A DNA stretch of 44,109 nucleotides from Candidatus Peribacteraceae bacterium (GCA_022843885.1 JALHMU010000003.1:1-44109), one strand, 5' to 3'; shown: positions 8,973-18,260, counted from the stretch's first letter. Notes: generated by a model not told the origin, from the letters alone. Numbers and translations are program-made.

Positions 8973-9314
8973 GTGAATCAAAAGAGCGCACTCACAACCG
9001 GCATCGTTCTCGCATTTCTTTTTGGAGTCGGTTGTACGTTCCTGTTTTTCCAATCAGTTTTCGTCAATTCATTGCAAGGTTCGATCGTCGAAACACAAAC
9101 GAGTTCGGAGCAAACGCAAATCGTCACGGGCTGCACCGTTCATGAAGAATGCCCAATCGGATCGCTTTGTAAAACTGGTGAGTGTGTGAAAGCTGAGAAG
9201 AGTTATTGCAGCCAACCATTCATGCTCGCAGAATCCGCCGAAGGTCGTTTCATCCGTTACACAGAGTGCTCAAATCGCTGTGTCGTGAGCGGTGAAACCG
9301 CTTTCTGCCAATAA
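8973..9314 (+). CDS. Small secreted/anchored cysteine-rich protein (113 aa, GTG start)
   Basis: N-terminal TM (ALTTGIVLAFLFGVGCTFLFF), then CTVHEECPIGSLCKTGECVKAEKSYC...CSNRCVVSGETAFCQ. CACAAT box 7 nt before GTG 8973. Confidence 0.75.
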   Translation: MNQKSALTTGIVLAFLFGVGCTFLFFQSVFVNSLQGSIVETQTSSEQTQIVTGCTVHEECPIGSLCKTGECVKAEKSYCSQPFMLAESAEGRFIRYTECSNRCVVSGETAFCQ

Positions 9315-9330
9315 GAGATCTCTCTTCTTG

Positions 9331-9336
9331 TATACT
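9331..9336 (+). promoter_or_regulatory. -10 box TATACT, 8 nt before recombinase ATG
   Basis: cttgTATACTaggacgcgATG. Confidence 0.6.
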
Positions 9337-9344
9337 AGGACGCG

Positions 9345-10256
9345 ATGCAACTCAAAGATGCGATCCACGATTTCCTGACGCACTGCGAAGTGGGCAAATA
9401 TCAAAGTAAGAAAACGATTGAAAACTACAATCATTATTTGAAGCGCTTTGAAAAATTTGCGAAAGAAACGCGCGATGTGGAAAGCATTCATAAAGGAATC
9501 ATTCAGGACTATCGATTACATTTACATAACTATAAAACACCAACCGGAGAAAACTTAGATATTAAAACGCAGCAGTATCATTTGATCGCCCTGCGCGCAT
9601 TCTTAAAGTATCTCGCCAAGAACGACATCAAAACGTATGCACCAGAAAAGATCGAATTGCCGAAAGTGCCGCAACGACAAGTAGAAGCCCTTTCTCGGGA
9701 AGAACTGGCCGATCTGTATAACGCGATTGATGTGACAAAACGAAACGGCCTGAGAGACCTCGCGATGCTTCACATGCTGTACTCAACCGGACTGCGCGTC
9801 AGTGAACTTTCGAATTTAAATCGTGAGCAAGTGAATATGAAAAAAGGTGAATTCCAAGTACGAGGAAAAGGTCGAAAGCTGCGCATTGTGTTTCTTTCCA
9901 CGGAATGCACGGAACATCTCGGTCGATATCTGGAGACGAGAAATGACAATTACAAACCTCTCTTCTTGAGTAATTCGAATCGATCAAAATCAGATATCGG
10001 TGAAGGTGAGAATCGAAGAATGCAGCCACAGGCAATCGAACGCATCGTCCGTGAAGCGGCCTTGAGAGCCAACATCATCAAGAAAGTGACCCCACACGTT
10101 CTTCGTCATACGTTTGCAACAGAGCTGCTACGCAATGGTGCGGACATCCGTTCCGTGCAGGAAATGCTGGGTCATGCATCTATTACAACAACGCAGATCT
10201 ATACGCATCTCACCAATAAGCGCCTCAAGGAGGTGCATGAGAAGTTCCATAAATAA
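9345..10256 (+). CDS. Tyrosine recombinase, XerC/XerD type
   Basis: Catalytic motifs STGLRVSEL, HVLRHTFATELL, LGHASITTTQIYTH. Confidence 0.95.
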   Translation: MQLKDAIHDFLTHCEVGKYQSKKTIENYNHYLKRFEKFAKETRDVESIHKGIIQDYRLHLHNYKTPTGENLDIKTQQYHLIALRAFLKYLAKNDIKTYAPEKIELPKVPQRQVEALSREELADLYNAIDVTKRNGLRDLAMLHMLYSTGLRVSELSNLNREQVNMKKGEFQVRGKGRKLRIVFLSTECTEHLGRYLETRNDNYKPLFLSNSNRSKSDIGEGENRRMQPQAIERIVREAALRANIIKKVTPHVLRHTFATELLRNGADIRSVQEMLGHASITTTQIYTHLTNKRLKEVHEKFHK

Positions 10257-10284
10257 TTGACATAATCATAAAAAGAGGTAAAAT
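10257..10284 (+). promoter_or_regulatory. Sigma70-like promoter TTGACA-N16-TAAAAT
   Basis: ttgaca 10257-10262, taaaat 10279-10284, directly after the xer stop codon. Confidence 0.75.
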
Positions 10285-10328
10285 GAGATAAGGTCATTTT
10301 CCCAACGGACATACCTAGGAGAGTTCCC

Positions 10329-10649
10329 GTGAAAGACGAACTTTTGATTGCGTATTCTATCATGTACTTCGCCTTGGTGGTTGTTCCACCCATCTACATG
10401 ATACGAGGAATGTTTTTGCTCTTTGAGTACTTCGGCAAACCTCTCTGGACGACGTCGATCGTTACGCTTTTCTTGGCACTACTAGGAATTCATTGGTGGA
10501 AGCCAGAAGGGGCTCGGCATTACGGAATTTTGATCGTATGCATTCCTCTTCTCTGCCTTCTATGGAAACTGCGCGAGTATAAGTTTACTCCGCCAGTTCC
10601 AGTTCCTGGCCCCATCAGCCCTCGCGCTGATATACCCCCAGCTTCATAG
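10329..10649 (+). CDS. Small hypothetical membrane protein (106 aa, GTG start)
   Basis: SD-like taggag before GTG; about three hydrophobic segments; promoter and terminator present. Confidence 0.7.
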   Translation: MKDELLIAYSIMYFALVVVPPIYMIRGMFLLFEYFGKPLWTTSIVTLFLALLGIHWWKPEGARHYGILIVCIPLLCLLWKLREYKFTPPVPVPGPISPRADIPPAS

Positions 10650-10660
10650 CTGGGGATTTT
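10636..10660 (+). terminator. Intrinsic terminator overlapping the stop codon of the upstream CDS
   Basis: CCCCAGCT-TCAT-AGCTGGGG 8-bp perfect stem followed by attttaaaat. Confidence 0.75.
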
Positions 10661-10699
10661 AAAATACATATTAGAGCCCTCAGAAGACCGTTTCAGTAA

Positions 10700-10727
10700 T
10701 TGACACAATAATAATATGTAATAAAAT
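10700..10727 (+). promoter_or_regulatory. Sigma70-like promoter TTGACA-N16-TAAAAT
   Basis: ttgaca 10700-10705, taaaat 10722-10727; same architecture as the 10257 promoter. Confidence 0.75.
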
Positions 10728-10765
10728 ATATAATGTTCTTTCGATTCCATTGGTGAGGAGAAATC

Positions 10766-11107
10766 ATGAACCCGATGCATTGGACTACGTGGGTTATAGT
10801 TGGTAACTTCGCTGTCATTTTTTGCTTCCCGATACTCGCGTTTGTGCGACGCCATCACTGGCGCAAACAAATTGCGAATCGTGAAAAAGATTGGCGACCG
10901 CTCGTTGAGCAGTTTCGACAACGCAGAAAGAGTCTGCAGTTTAAGAAACGATTCGCCATGGGCGAAGTGCCTCCTGAACCGATGATCTGGGATGAAGAGC
11001 TTTCAAACATGCTAAGCAAAGAAAGCTTTTGGACAAGCGCTTTCATGGGCATGCTCATGATGACGTGTGTCGGCATTCTCATTCTCGTCAGCTGGGCCAC
11101 CAGCTAA
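10766..11107 (+). CDS. Small hypothetical membrane protein (113 aa)
   Basis: SD gaggag 9 nt upstream; N- and C-terminal TM segments flanking a basic central region. Confidence 0.75.
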   Translation: MNPMHWTTWVIVGNFAVIFCFPILAFVRRHHWRKQIANREKDWRPLVEQFRQRRKSLQFKKRFAMGEVPPEPMIWDEELSNMLSKESFWTSAFMGMLMMTCVGILILVSWATS

Positions 11108-11146
11108 AGAACGTGTTCCATGAACCCGAAAAGGTTCCTGGAAATA

Positions 11147-11168
11147 ACCCGGCTTAGGTCGGGTTTTT
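11147..11168 (+). terminator. Intrinsic terminator
   Basis: ACCCGGC-TTAG-GTCGGGT stem followed by tttt. Confidence 0.7.
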
Positions 11169-11390
11169 CTGTATACGTAAGATTTTCTTAGAGTTGGTTT
11201 GCCCAGAAAGAATTTCAATATCTGATTTTGCCACATCAAATTCTTTTGCCAAAAATCGAATCAATTCGAGATTGGCTTTATTGTCTTCTGGCACAGCCGC
11301 AACATCGATTTTATATGTACCGTCAGCCATGATTCCCTTGATGTGCGTTTTGGGTGCGCCGACTCGAACTTTGACTGCAATCGTTTTCAT
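11154..11390 (-). CDS. DUF167 / YggU family protein
   Basis: MKTIAVKVRVGAPKTHI..YKIDVAAVPEDNKANLELIRFLAKEF; TAATG junction with trmD. Confidence 0.85.
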   Translation of the reverse strand: MKTIAVKVRVGAPKTHIKGIMADGTYKIDVAAVPEDNKANLELIRFLAKEFDVAKSDIEILSGQTNSKKILRIQKNPT

Positions 11391-12052
11391 TATTGAAGAT
11401 TTTCTTTGCGCCACTTTTCAATCTCACCATGATTTCCGGACAGGAGAACATCGGGCACTTTCATCTCTCGAAAAATCTCGGGACGCGTGTAATGCGGATG
11501 TTCTTTTTTTCGATCAAGTGCTTCCGAAAAACTTTCTTCATGTGAGGAAAGATCATCACCGAGCACACCCGGAATATGGCGAGCTACTGCGTCAATCAGC
11601 ACCATGGCCGGAATCTCTCCGCCGGTGAGAACATAATCCCCGATCGAGAGTTCTTCATCGATCCAACCGTCGATCACGCGCTGATCAATCCCTTCATAAT
11701 GTCCACAGATCAGGAGTAACCATTTCTTCTTCGCGATGGATTCTACTTTCTTCTGCTTCAATTTTTTCCCACGCGGCGAGAAATAGATGCGATGTGGCTT
11801 TCTCGCTTTACCGGATTTTCCCAATTCGGTGATCTTTTCGATCGCGTCTACAAGTGGCTCCGGACGCATCAGCATGCCCGCTCCTCCGCCATACGGCTTG
11901 TCATCGATCTGTTTATAATTGCCGATGCCGAATGAACGGAGATCGTGAAAATGAAGATCGAGCAGCTGATTGTCTCGCGCACGCGCGATGATGCTCTCGG
12001 TCAGAGGACCTTCGAACATTCCCGGAAATAAGGTAACGACATCGACTCGCAT
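11390..12052 (-). CDS. trmD: tRNA (guanine-N1)-methyltransferase
   Basis: MRVDVVTLFPGMFEGPLTESI, KPYGGGAGML, ICGHYEGIDQRV, SIGDYVLTGGEIPAMVLIDAVARHIPGVLG, HYTRPE. Start trimmed from ORF start 12187. Confidence 0.97.
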   Translation of the reverse strand: MRVDVVTLFPGMFEGPLTESIIARARDNQLLDLHFHDLRSFGIGNYKQIDDKPYGGGAGMLMRPEPLVDAIEKITELGKSGKARKPHRIYFSPRGKKLKQKKVESIAKKKWLLLICGHYEGIDQRVIDGWIDEELSIGDYVLTGGEIPAMVLIDAVARHIPGVLGDDLSSHEESFSEALDRKKEHPHYTRPEIFREMKVPDVLLSGNHGEIEKWRKENLQ

Positions 12053-12058
12053 CTCCTT

Positions 12059-12065
12059 TAGTATA
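12059..12065. promoter_or_regulatory. Bidirectional -10: TAGTATA (plus) / TATACTA (minus)
   Basis: Minus TATACT lies 7 nt before trmD ATG (12052); plus TAGTAT lies 6 nt before GT2 ATG (12071). Confidence 0.65.
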
Positions 12066-12070
12066 GCCGC

Positions 12071-13027
12071 ATGTCCGGACAAATCGACGTTCTTATTCCG
12101 ACCTACGAGCCAAATGCCGAGTACCTCACCGAGGCGCTCAAAAATCTGCAAGCGCAGACCTATCCGCACTGGAAGGCTTTCATTCATGATGATGCTTCAA
12201 AAGTGGATGCAAAAGCCATCGTAGAGCCATTTTTGAGTGATCCTCGCATCACGTTTGAACGCAGCCCGGTCCGTCTGGGAATTGCCGGAAACTGGAACGC
12301 ATGCGCCCAAAAAACATCGAATGCCATTCTGCAATTCCTCTTTCAAGACGACCTTTGGTATCCGCAGTATTTGGAAAAAGCAGTCGAACCGTTCTCCGAT
12401 CCTTCGGTGGGCATCGTGTCCGTTGCCCATGAGTACCTCAATAAAGAAGGATTGAAACTGGAAGAATATGAAAACGTACAACTCGCACGAAAGAATGAAC
12501 TGCCATCCGGAAAAACGAACGGCATGCAATTCTTACGAAAGTGGATGCAGAGCGGCATGCATCCAAACATCGTCGGTGAACCTCCCTTCGTCATGTTTAC
12601 ACGTCAGATGTTTGAACGTGTGGGACCGTTCAATAAAGAACTGCCCCAGTCACTCGACGCTGAATATTGGATCAGAGTCTTGCAACATACCGATCTGTAT
12701 AACGTAACGGAATCAGTGGGTGCATTCCGCGTACATTCCGCAGGAACAAGCGCACAAAACCAACGTGAAGCGAAAGGAATGTTTGATCGTTTATTGATGT
12801 TCCAGCGCCTTATCAAGGAACTCAAAGGCGACGATAAAAAACTCGCGAAGAAATATACGATCATCCAATTCGGGCGCATGGTGGAGAAGTTTAAAAACCG
12901 TATGAAAGCAGAAGCCGATGCTCCAGTTGGACCGAGTAAGAAAAAAGCTCTGATGAAATTCTTCTTCAAGCATCCACTCTTCATGAGTTGGTGCGGACTC
13001 AATTACGTATTGAAAAACCCTCGTTAG
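12071..13027 (+). CDS. Glycosyltransferase family 2
   Basis: IDVLIPTYEPNAEYLTEALKNLQAQTYPHWKAFIHDDAS, LFQDDLW, FNKELPQSLDAEYWIRV. Confidence 0.92.
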   Translation: MSGQIDVLIPTYEPNAEYLTEALKNLQAQTYPHWKAFIHDDASKVDAKAIVEPFLSDPRITFERSPVRLGIAGNWNACAQKTSNAILQFLFQDDLWYPQYLEKAVEPFSDPSVGIVSVAHEYLNKEGLKLEEYENVQLARKNELPSGKTNGMQFLRKWMQSGMHPNIVGEPPFVMFTRQMFERVGPFNKELPQSLDAEYWIRVLQHTDLYNVTESVGAFRVHSAGTSAQNQREAKGMFDRLLMFQRLIKELKGDDKKLAKKYTIIQFGRMVEKFKNRMKAEADAPVGPSKKKALMKFFFKHPLFMSWCGLNYVLKNPR

Positions 13028-13046
13028 TTTTCTACCCTCCCATCAT

Positions 13047-14006
13047 ATGAAACTCCAAAAACTCTTTGAAGCAGCCATCGAAATCGGCATTGATGCCGAC
13101 CCACGCGGTCGAAAAATGATCGAAAAGAAATTGAAGAAAACAGCTGAACAAGCGAAAAAACTCGAAGGTCGAGAAAAAGAATATTTCGATCAGGAACGCA
13201 CCTGGAACCCATACAGCGACAGCCGCATTATCAATGGCAGTGGCGATGAAGAGATTCACACCGTTGCCGTCGGTGTTGATATTGAGACACCAGAAATGCT
13301 GTTGATCGATCGTTTGCGTGAGAACGGAATGAAGATCGACGCTGCATTCATTCACCACCCGGAAGGTCGTGCACTGGCAGATCTTGAGAAGGTCATGCCG
13401 ATGCAGGTTGATATTATGATGCTGACAGGCGTTCCCGTGAACCACGCAGAAGCACTCATTCGTCCACGTATGGACCGCATTTGGCGTTCCATTCACGCTG
13501 ATAACCTCTTCCGCACAGAGCGCGCTGCCGAGCTGCTGAAAATCCCTGCATTCTGCTGCCACACACCGACTGATAACTTGGTCTGGGGCTTCATGGAGAA
13601 GAACATCTGCAAGAAAGAATACGACGATCTTGGAGAGATCTTGAATGCCATCAGCGACATCCCGGAATACAAGCACTACGCCAAGAAGGGTAATCCGCCG
13701 ATCATCGTGAATGGCTCACGCGGAGGACGTCCGGGCAAAATCTTCGCAACAGAATTCACAGGCGGCACAAATGGTCCAGAAGACTTCATGGAGCTGCAGT
13801 CACGCGCTGGCGTCGGCACGATCCTTTCGATGCACGTTCCAGAGAAGATGGTTGAAGAAGCTAAGAAGCATAATGTAAACATGATCCAGTGCAGTCATAT
13901 GGCCTCCGACTCCCTCGGTATTAACCTGATGCTCGATAAGCTCGGCAAGCTCGAAAAGAAGCTCAACGTCGTCGAGATCTCTGGATTTATTCGAGTAAAA
14001 CGTTAG
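13047..14006 (+). CDS. NIF3-like (DUF34) family protein
   Basis: VAVGVDIETPEM, FIHHPEGRA, VPVNHAEALI, CCHTPTDN; metal-binding-like His/Asp pattern. Confidence 0.65.
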   Translation: MKLQKLFEAAIEIGIDADPRGRKMIEKKLKKTAEQAKKLEGREKEYFDQERTWNPYSDSRIINGSGDEEIHTVAVGVDIETPEMLLIDRLRENGMKIDAAFIHHPEGRALADLEKVMPMQVDIMMLTGVPVNHAEALIRPRMDRIWRSIHADNLFRTERAAELLKIPAFCCHTPTDNLVWGFMEKNICKKEYDDLGEILNAISDIPEYKHYAKKGNPPIIVNGSRGGRPGKIFATEFTGGTNGPEDFMELQSRAGVGTILSMHVPEKMVEEAKKHNVNMIQCSHMASDSLGINLMLDKLGKLEKKLNVVEISGFIRVKR

Positions 14007-14017
14007 TATTTCACACT

Positions 14018-14245
14018 ATGTCTCTCAAATCTCGCCAAGAAGAAGTACAGAATTTATCTGATGAGGATTTTATTGAAAAGCTTCAGCAGGAAGGCTTTGT
14101 CCCTCATGGGTTAGGGAAAATCTACGAAGCAAGAATAAAAATCCTTCAAGGAGAACAGTACGTACGTGCAATGCAAATCTTGCAAAACGCAAACAGAGAC
14201 TCTACTTCAGGTCGATACGGAAAGGATCCGGAGGAGACTGATTAA
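14018..14245 (+). CDS. Small hypothetical protein (75 aa)
   Basis: ORF MSLKSRQEEVQNLSDEDFIEKLQQEGFVPHGLGKIYEARIKIL; TAGTAT 8 nt upstream overlaps the preceding stop codon. Confidence 0.65.
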   Translation: MSLKSRQEEVQNLSDEDFIEKLQQEGFVPHGLGKIYEARIKILQGEQYVRAMQILQNANRDSTSGRYGKDPEETD

Positions 14246-16044
14246 CGTCCTGCACGCTTGCGATCGACTTCACTGAGGAGTTTCTTGCGAAGACGGATGG
14301 ATGTCGGCGTGACTTCCACGAGCTCATCATCGGCGATGTATTCAAGTGCCTGTTCAAGTGTCATTGGATTGATTGGCGTCAGCGTCATAGCTTCGTCCGT
14401 ACCGGAAGCACGCACGTTCGTGAGCTTCTTGTTCTTTGTCACGTTCACGACCATGTCGTCGCTCTTGGCGCTCTCTCCGACGATCATCCCTTCGTAAATC
14501 TTGGTCTGTGGGAGGATGAAAAGCATGCCGCGTTCCTGGAGTTTCCAGAGGGAGTACGCCATCGATTCACCGTTTTCCATCGAGATCATCGCACCACGAG
14601 AGCGGCCTGGAAGATCACCTTTATATGCTTCATACGCGATGAACGAGTGCGCAAGAATACCTTCACCTTTTGTTTCGATGATGAAGTCACCACGGAAACC
14701 GAGGAGTCCGCGCGTTGGCACTTTGAATTCAAGACGAGTGTGTCCGTTTTCCGTACGCATATCGACGAGTTCACCTTTGCGACGAGCAAGCATTTCGATG
14801 ATCGTACCGGTGTCTGATTCTGGAACGTCGATGATCGCCTGTTCCATTGGCTCTTCCTTGCCATTTGGACCGTCACGCATGATCACTTCCGGACGAGAGA
14901 CTTGGAGCTCAAATCCTTCGCGACGCATCGCTTCGATCAACACAGACAAGTGCAATTCACCACGACCGGACACTTTATAAGAGTCCGTTCCTGGAACATC
15001 TTCGACCATAAGTCCGACGTTCGTTTCACCTTCTTTATCAAGACGAGCTTTGATGTGACGTGTCGTCACGAACTTTCCTTCCTTCCCTGCAAACGGAGAG
15101 TTGTTCACGAGGAACAACATCGAAATCGTTGGCGGGTCGATAGCAATAGCTGGCAGTGGTTCCGCATTTGGATCCGTCGTGATCGTTTCACCGACGTAAA
15201 TATCAGGGATACCGGCAATAATGACGAGTTCTCCTGCTGGTGCCTCCTGCACTTCTACGCGGTTTAGGCCTTCATTTACGAAGATCTTTGTAGCCTTACC
15301 CGTACGGCTTGAACCATCTGGTTTCTTGACCGTCACGTTCTCACCAACTTTGAGCACTCCGGAATACACACGTCCGATACCGAGGCGTCCGACGTAATTG
15401 TCGTATCCAAGTGAACTTGGTTGCATCATGAATGGACCGTCCAATTTCTGTTCAGCCTTTGGCACTTTTTCCATGATCAGATCAAACAATGGTGTGAGAT
15501 CTTTGGAATCTTGATCCAATGTTTTCTTTGCAATACCTTCACGAGCGATCGCGAAGATATACGGGAAGTCGAGTTGTTCATCCGTCGCACCGAGTGTGAC
15601 GAAGAGATCGAAGACCATATCGACAACTGCTTGTGGGCGAGCTGCTGGCTTATCGATTTTGTTGATGACGACAATCGGTTTGAGGCCCAGCTGTAGCGAT
15701 TTCTTGAGCACGAACTTCGTCTGTGGCATCGGACCTTCTTGCGCATCCACAACGAGCAACACGGAGTCGATGGTACGAAGAATACGTTCTACTTCGGATC
15801 CGAAGTCAGCGTGTCCTGGTGTATCAACGATGTTGATCTTGCAGTCTTTGTAATGGACCGATGTGTTCTTGGCGTAAATGGTGATACCGCGCTCACGCTC
15901 CTGATCGTTGCTGTCCATGATCAGCTCCTGCTCGTTCTCTTCTTGGTGCGCCTTAAATGCGCCACCCTGTTTCAAAAGGGCATCCACAAGCGTTGTTTTG
16001 CCGTGGTCGACGTGCGCGATGATAGCGATGTTACGAATGTCCAT
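14242..16044 (-). CDS. typA: Translational GTPase TypA/BipA
   Basis: [57 protein letters not shown]; typical C-terminal domain. Confidence 0.98.
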   Translation of the reverse strand: MDIRNIAIIAHVDHGKTTLVDALLKQGGAFKAHQEENEQELIMDSNDQERERGITIYAKNTSVHYKDCKINIVDTPGHADFGSEVERILRTIDSVLLVVDAQEGPMPQTKFVLKKSLQLGLKPIVVINKIDKPAARPQAVVDMVFDLFVTLGATDEQLDFPYIFAIAREGIAKKTLDQDSKDLTPLFDLIMEKVPKAEQKLDGPFMMQPSSLGYDNYVGRLGIGRVYSGVLKVGENVTVKKPDGSSRTGKATKIFVNEGLNRVEVQEAPAGELVIIAGIPDIYVGETITTDPNAEPLPAIAIDPPTISMLFLVNNSPFAGKEGKFVTTRHIKARLDKEGETNVGLMVEDVPGTDSYKVSGRGELHLSVLIEAMRREGFELQVSRPEVIMRDGPNGKEEPMEQAIIDVPESDTGTIIEMLARRKGELVDMRTENGHTRLEFKVPTRGLLGFRGDFIIETKGEGILAHSFIAYEAYKGDLPGRSRGAMISMENGESMAYSLWKLQERGMLFILPQTKIYEGMIVGESAKSDDMVVNVTKNKKLTNVRASGTDEAMTLTPINPMTLEQALEYIADDELVEVTPTSIRLRKKLLSEVDRKRAGR

Positions 16045-16139
16045 ACGAAGCTGCCTTCCGAAAAGAAAGCCCGGATAGGCTACGCTCTTTTTGGCCTAAA
16101 TCCAAGGGATTATGGCTACGGGAACCCATGAAGATCCGC

Positions 16140-16145
16140 TACAGT
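16140..16145 (+). promoter_or_regulatory. -10 box TACAGT, 6 nt before ATG 16152
   Basis: ccgcTACAGTacgcgcATG. Confidence 0.55.
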
Positions 16146-16151
16146 ACGCGC

Positions 16152-17024
16152 ATGGGAAAATCATCCACATGGGGTTTAGTCTTGTCCGGCGGTGCTGCGT
16201 GGGGCATTGCGAATGCAGGCGTGATCGAAGTGCTTGAAAAAGAAGGCCTGGAGCCAGATTTCGTGGCAGGCAGCAGCATGGGCTCCATCGTTGCGGCACT
16301 GTATGCGCTGGGACTTCGCAGTAAGGAAATGAAAGAAATTTTGGAGAAGATGAAGGTGTATAAAATTGCCGCGCTCAGTGAAACACCATTCAAAGATGGA
16401 CTGCACGGCGGATTATTCCGACAACAAGTCGAAGATCTTCTCGCGCCAATCCTTGGCGATAGCGTGATTGGAAATTGTCAGATTCCCTTCGTCTGCGTTG
16501 CAGGAAAAGTACACAAACCGATCCGCTGGGAACGCATCGTTCTTCCAACATTTGTGAAAGAATTGGAGGACATCGTGGAACCTGTGACGTTCGGAAAAGA
16601 TGTTCGTATCATCGACGCGATCTTGGCTTCCAGCGCCATTCCGGTGCTCTTCTCTCCGTATCGCATCGATGGTGAAGAATACATCGATCTGTGTAACTTC
16701 GGAGCGATCCCCGCTCGATCACTCAAAGCACGATATCATCCGAATCGGATCATCGCAGTGGATACAGCATTCCGTCATGAGAGTTTGAAAAAAATTCTCC
16801 CGCACGGCTGGAGAAAGTTTTTGGAAGCGAGTAATAAAAATATTGAGGAGTCACGCGAAATTTGCGACTTCATTACCGAACCTGTGATTCCGTATGCATA
16901 TTATCGTTTCGATAAAGCAGCGGAGATCTACGAAGCCGGTAGAGCCGAAGCCGAAAAAGATCTTCCTGAAATTGTGAAGATCGTTCGGAAAGACGCGATG
17001 CATGAAAACGAACCTATTCTGTAA
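16152..17024 (+). CDS. Patatin-like phospholipase family protein (RssA-like)
   Basis: LVLSGGAAWGIANAGVIEVLEKEGLEPDFVAGSSMGSIVAALYA; DLCNFGAIPAR catalytic Asp region. Confidence 0.93.
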   Translation: MGKSSTWGLVLSGGAAWGIANAGVIEVLEKEGLEPDFVAGSSMGSIVAALYALGLRSKEMKEILEKMKVYKIAALSETPFKDGLHGGLFRQQVEDLLAPILGDSVIGNCQIPFVCVAGKVHKPIRWERIVLPTFVKELEDIVEPVTFGKDVRIIDAILASSAIPVLFSPYRIDGEEYIDLCNFGAIPARSLKARYHPNRIIAVDTAFRHESLKKILPHGWRKFLEASNKNIEESREICDFITEPVIPYAYYRFDKAAEIYEAGRAEAEKDLPEIVKIVRKDAMHENEPIL

Positions 17025-17047
17025 AATAGAGCAACATCGCGTGAATG

Positions 17048-17392
17048 TTAGGCCATGATTTCCTTCACAAGCTTCTCGAATGTCGCTGGTTCGTTGATTG
17101 CGAGTTCGGAGAGCACTTTGCGGTCGAGCGTGACCTTCTTCTTGTTGAGCTGATTGATGAAACGCGAGTATGACACACCATGAGTGCGAACAGCTGCATT
17201 CAAGCGGATGATCCAGAGTGAACGGAAATCACGCTTCTTGAGGCGACGGTTGCGATACGCATTTTGACCAGCTTTGATGAGTGCTTCCTTTCCTTTCTTC
17301 ACCGTCGTCGAACGCATACCGCGGTATCCCTTCGTCAACGCACGAAGCTTCTTGATTCTGCGATGCCGATGAATTCCACGTTTGACGCGCAT
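17048..17392 (-). CDS. rplT: 50S ribosomal protein L20
   Basis: RVKRGIHRHRRIKKLRALTKGYRG...RLNAAVRTHGVSYSRFINQLNKKKVTLDRKVLSELA. Confidence 0.99.
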   Translation of the reverse strand: MRVKRGIHRHRRIKKLRALTKGYRGMRSTTVKKGKEALIKAGQNAYRNRRLKKRDFRSLWIIRLNAAVRTHGVSYSRFINQLNKKKVTLDRKVLSELAINEPATFEKLVKEIMA

Positions 17393-17395
17393 GGT

Positions 17396-17590
17396 TTACA
17401 GGTGAGGGACGAGGTGACTGAGTGCATGTTCGTTCGTTTCGTGAACGAGAATGGTGCGACCGAGTCTCTTCTGACGCTTACTTTTCTGCATCAGGAGGTG
17501 ATTGCGGCTGTGTCGCTTCATAGCGAGTTTACCGGAGCCGGTTTTGCGGACACGCTTCTTCGCGCCGCTGTGAGACTTGAGTTTAGGCAT
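17396..17590 (-). CDS. rpmI: 50S ribosomal protein L35
   Basis: [33 protein letters not shown]. Confidence 0.98.
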   Translation of the reverse strand: MPKLKSHSGAKKRVRKTGSGKLAMKRHSRNHLLMQKSKRQKRLGRTILVHETNEHALSHLVPHL

Positions 17591-17601
17591 AGGGACGCGA
17601 A

Positions 17602-17607
17602 AGTATA
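17602..17607 (-). promoter_or_regulatory. -10 box TATACT upstream of rpmI
   Basis: Reverse complement ctgtcTATACTttcgcgtccctATG, 11 nt spacing. Confidence 0.55.
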
Positions 17608-17645
17608 GACAGATTTACAGGAAAAGCAAAGAGCAAATCCAATAA

Positions 17646-18260
17646 TCATCCCTGCAGAATATCCTGTATCTGCTTGGCTGAATCTACACAATAATCCGGT
17701 TCTACCTTCTTGAGAATATGTAGAGGGCTGGTGCCCCAACCGACAGCAATTGACCGGATTCCCGCCATTTTGGCGGCAACAATATCCCGTTCTTCATCTC
17801 CCACGTAATACGTTTCATCTTTGGAAAGATCATGTTGCTGCACGATATCTTCTAAAACTTCATTCTTACCCGAAAGTGCACCTGCACGAAGAACAGAAAA
17901 TAACTGAATACGCTCGCCCAGCATTTTCTCCACATTCATAGGAGTATTGGACGTCACAATACCCGTCAGAGAACCTGCTTTCGCAGCTTGAAGAAATACT
18001 TCTTCCATACCAGGAACCAGATGAATATTCGCGCGTGTTTGCGCGACCGCATCGCAAATGTATCGAACAACATCTGGAAGTTCGCTCTCAGAAAATTTCA
18101 AATGAAGCAGAAATTTTTTCCAGCCCAATTCTGCCAATTGTTCACGCACGTGCGTAGGTGAAAAAGGTTTTCCTACAGAAAGAATGCGGACTTCCTGTAA
18201 AAGTGCCTCCGTTGTATCAACAATCGTGCCATCAAAATCCGAGAGAACTGCTTTCTTCAT
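17646..18260 (-). CDS. HAD-superfamily hydrolase (phosphoglycolate phosphatase-like)
   Basis: LSDFDGTIVDTTEAL, TSNTPMNVEKML, YYVGDEERDIVAAKMAGIRSIAVGWG. Confidence 0.92.
   Translation of the reverse strand: MKKAVLSDFDGTIVDTTEALLQEVRILSVGKPFSPTHVREQLAELGWKKFLLHLKFSESELPDVVRYICDAVAQTRANIHLVPGMEEVFLQAAKAGSLTGIVTSNTPMNVEKMLGERIQLFSVLRAGALSGKNEVLEDIVQQHDLSKDETYYVGDEERDIVAAKMAGIRSIAVGWGTSPLHILKKVEPDYCVDSAKQIQDILQG

Noticed and set aside
9345-10256. Xer-type recombinase as sign of an integrated mobile element or integron
   Set aside because: No attachment repeats, cargo array, transposase or integration scar seen; chromosomal Xer recombinases are housekeeping genes.
13032-13676. 214-aa minus-strand ORF
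   Set aside because: Antisense to the NIF3-like gene, His/Cys/Phe-rich shadow composition, no promoter or start signal.
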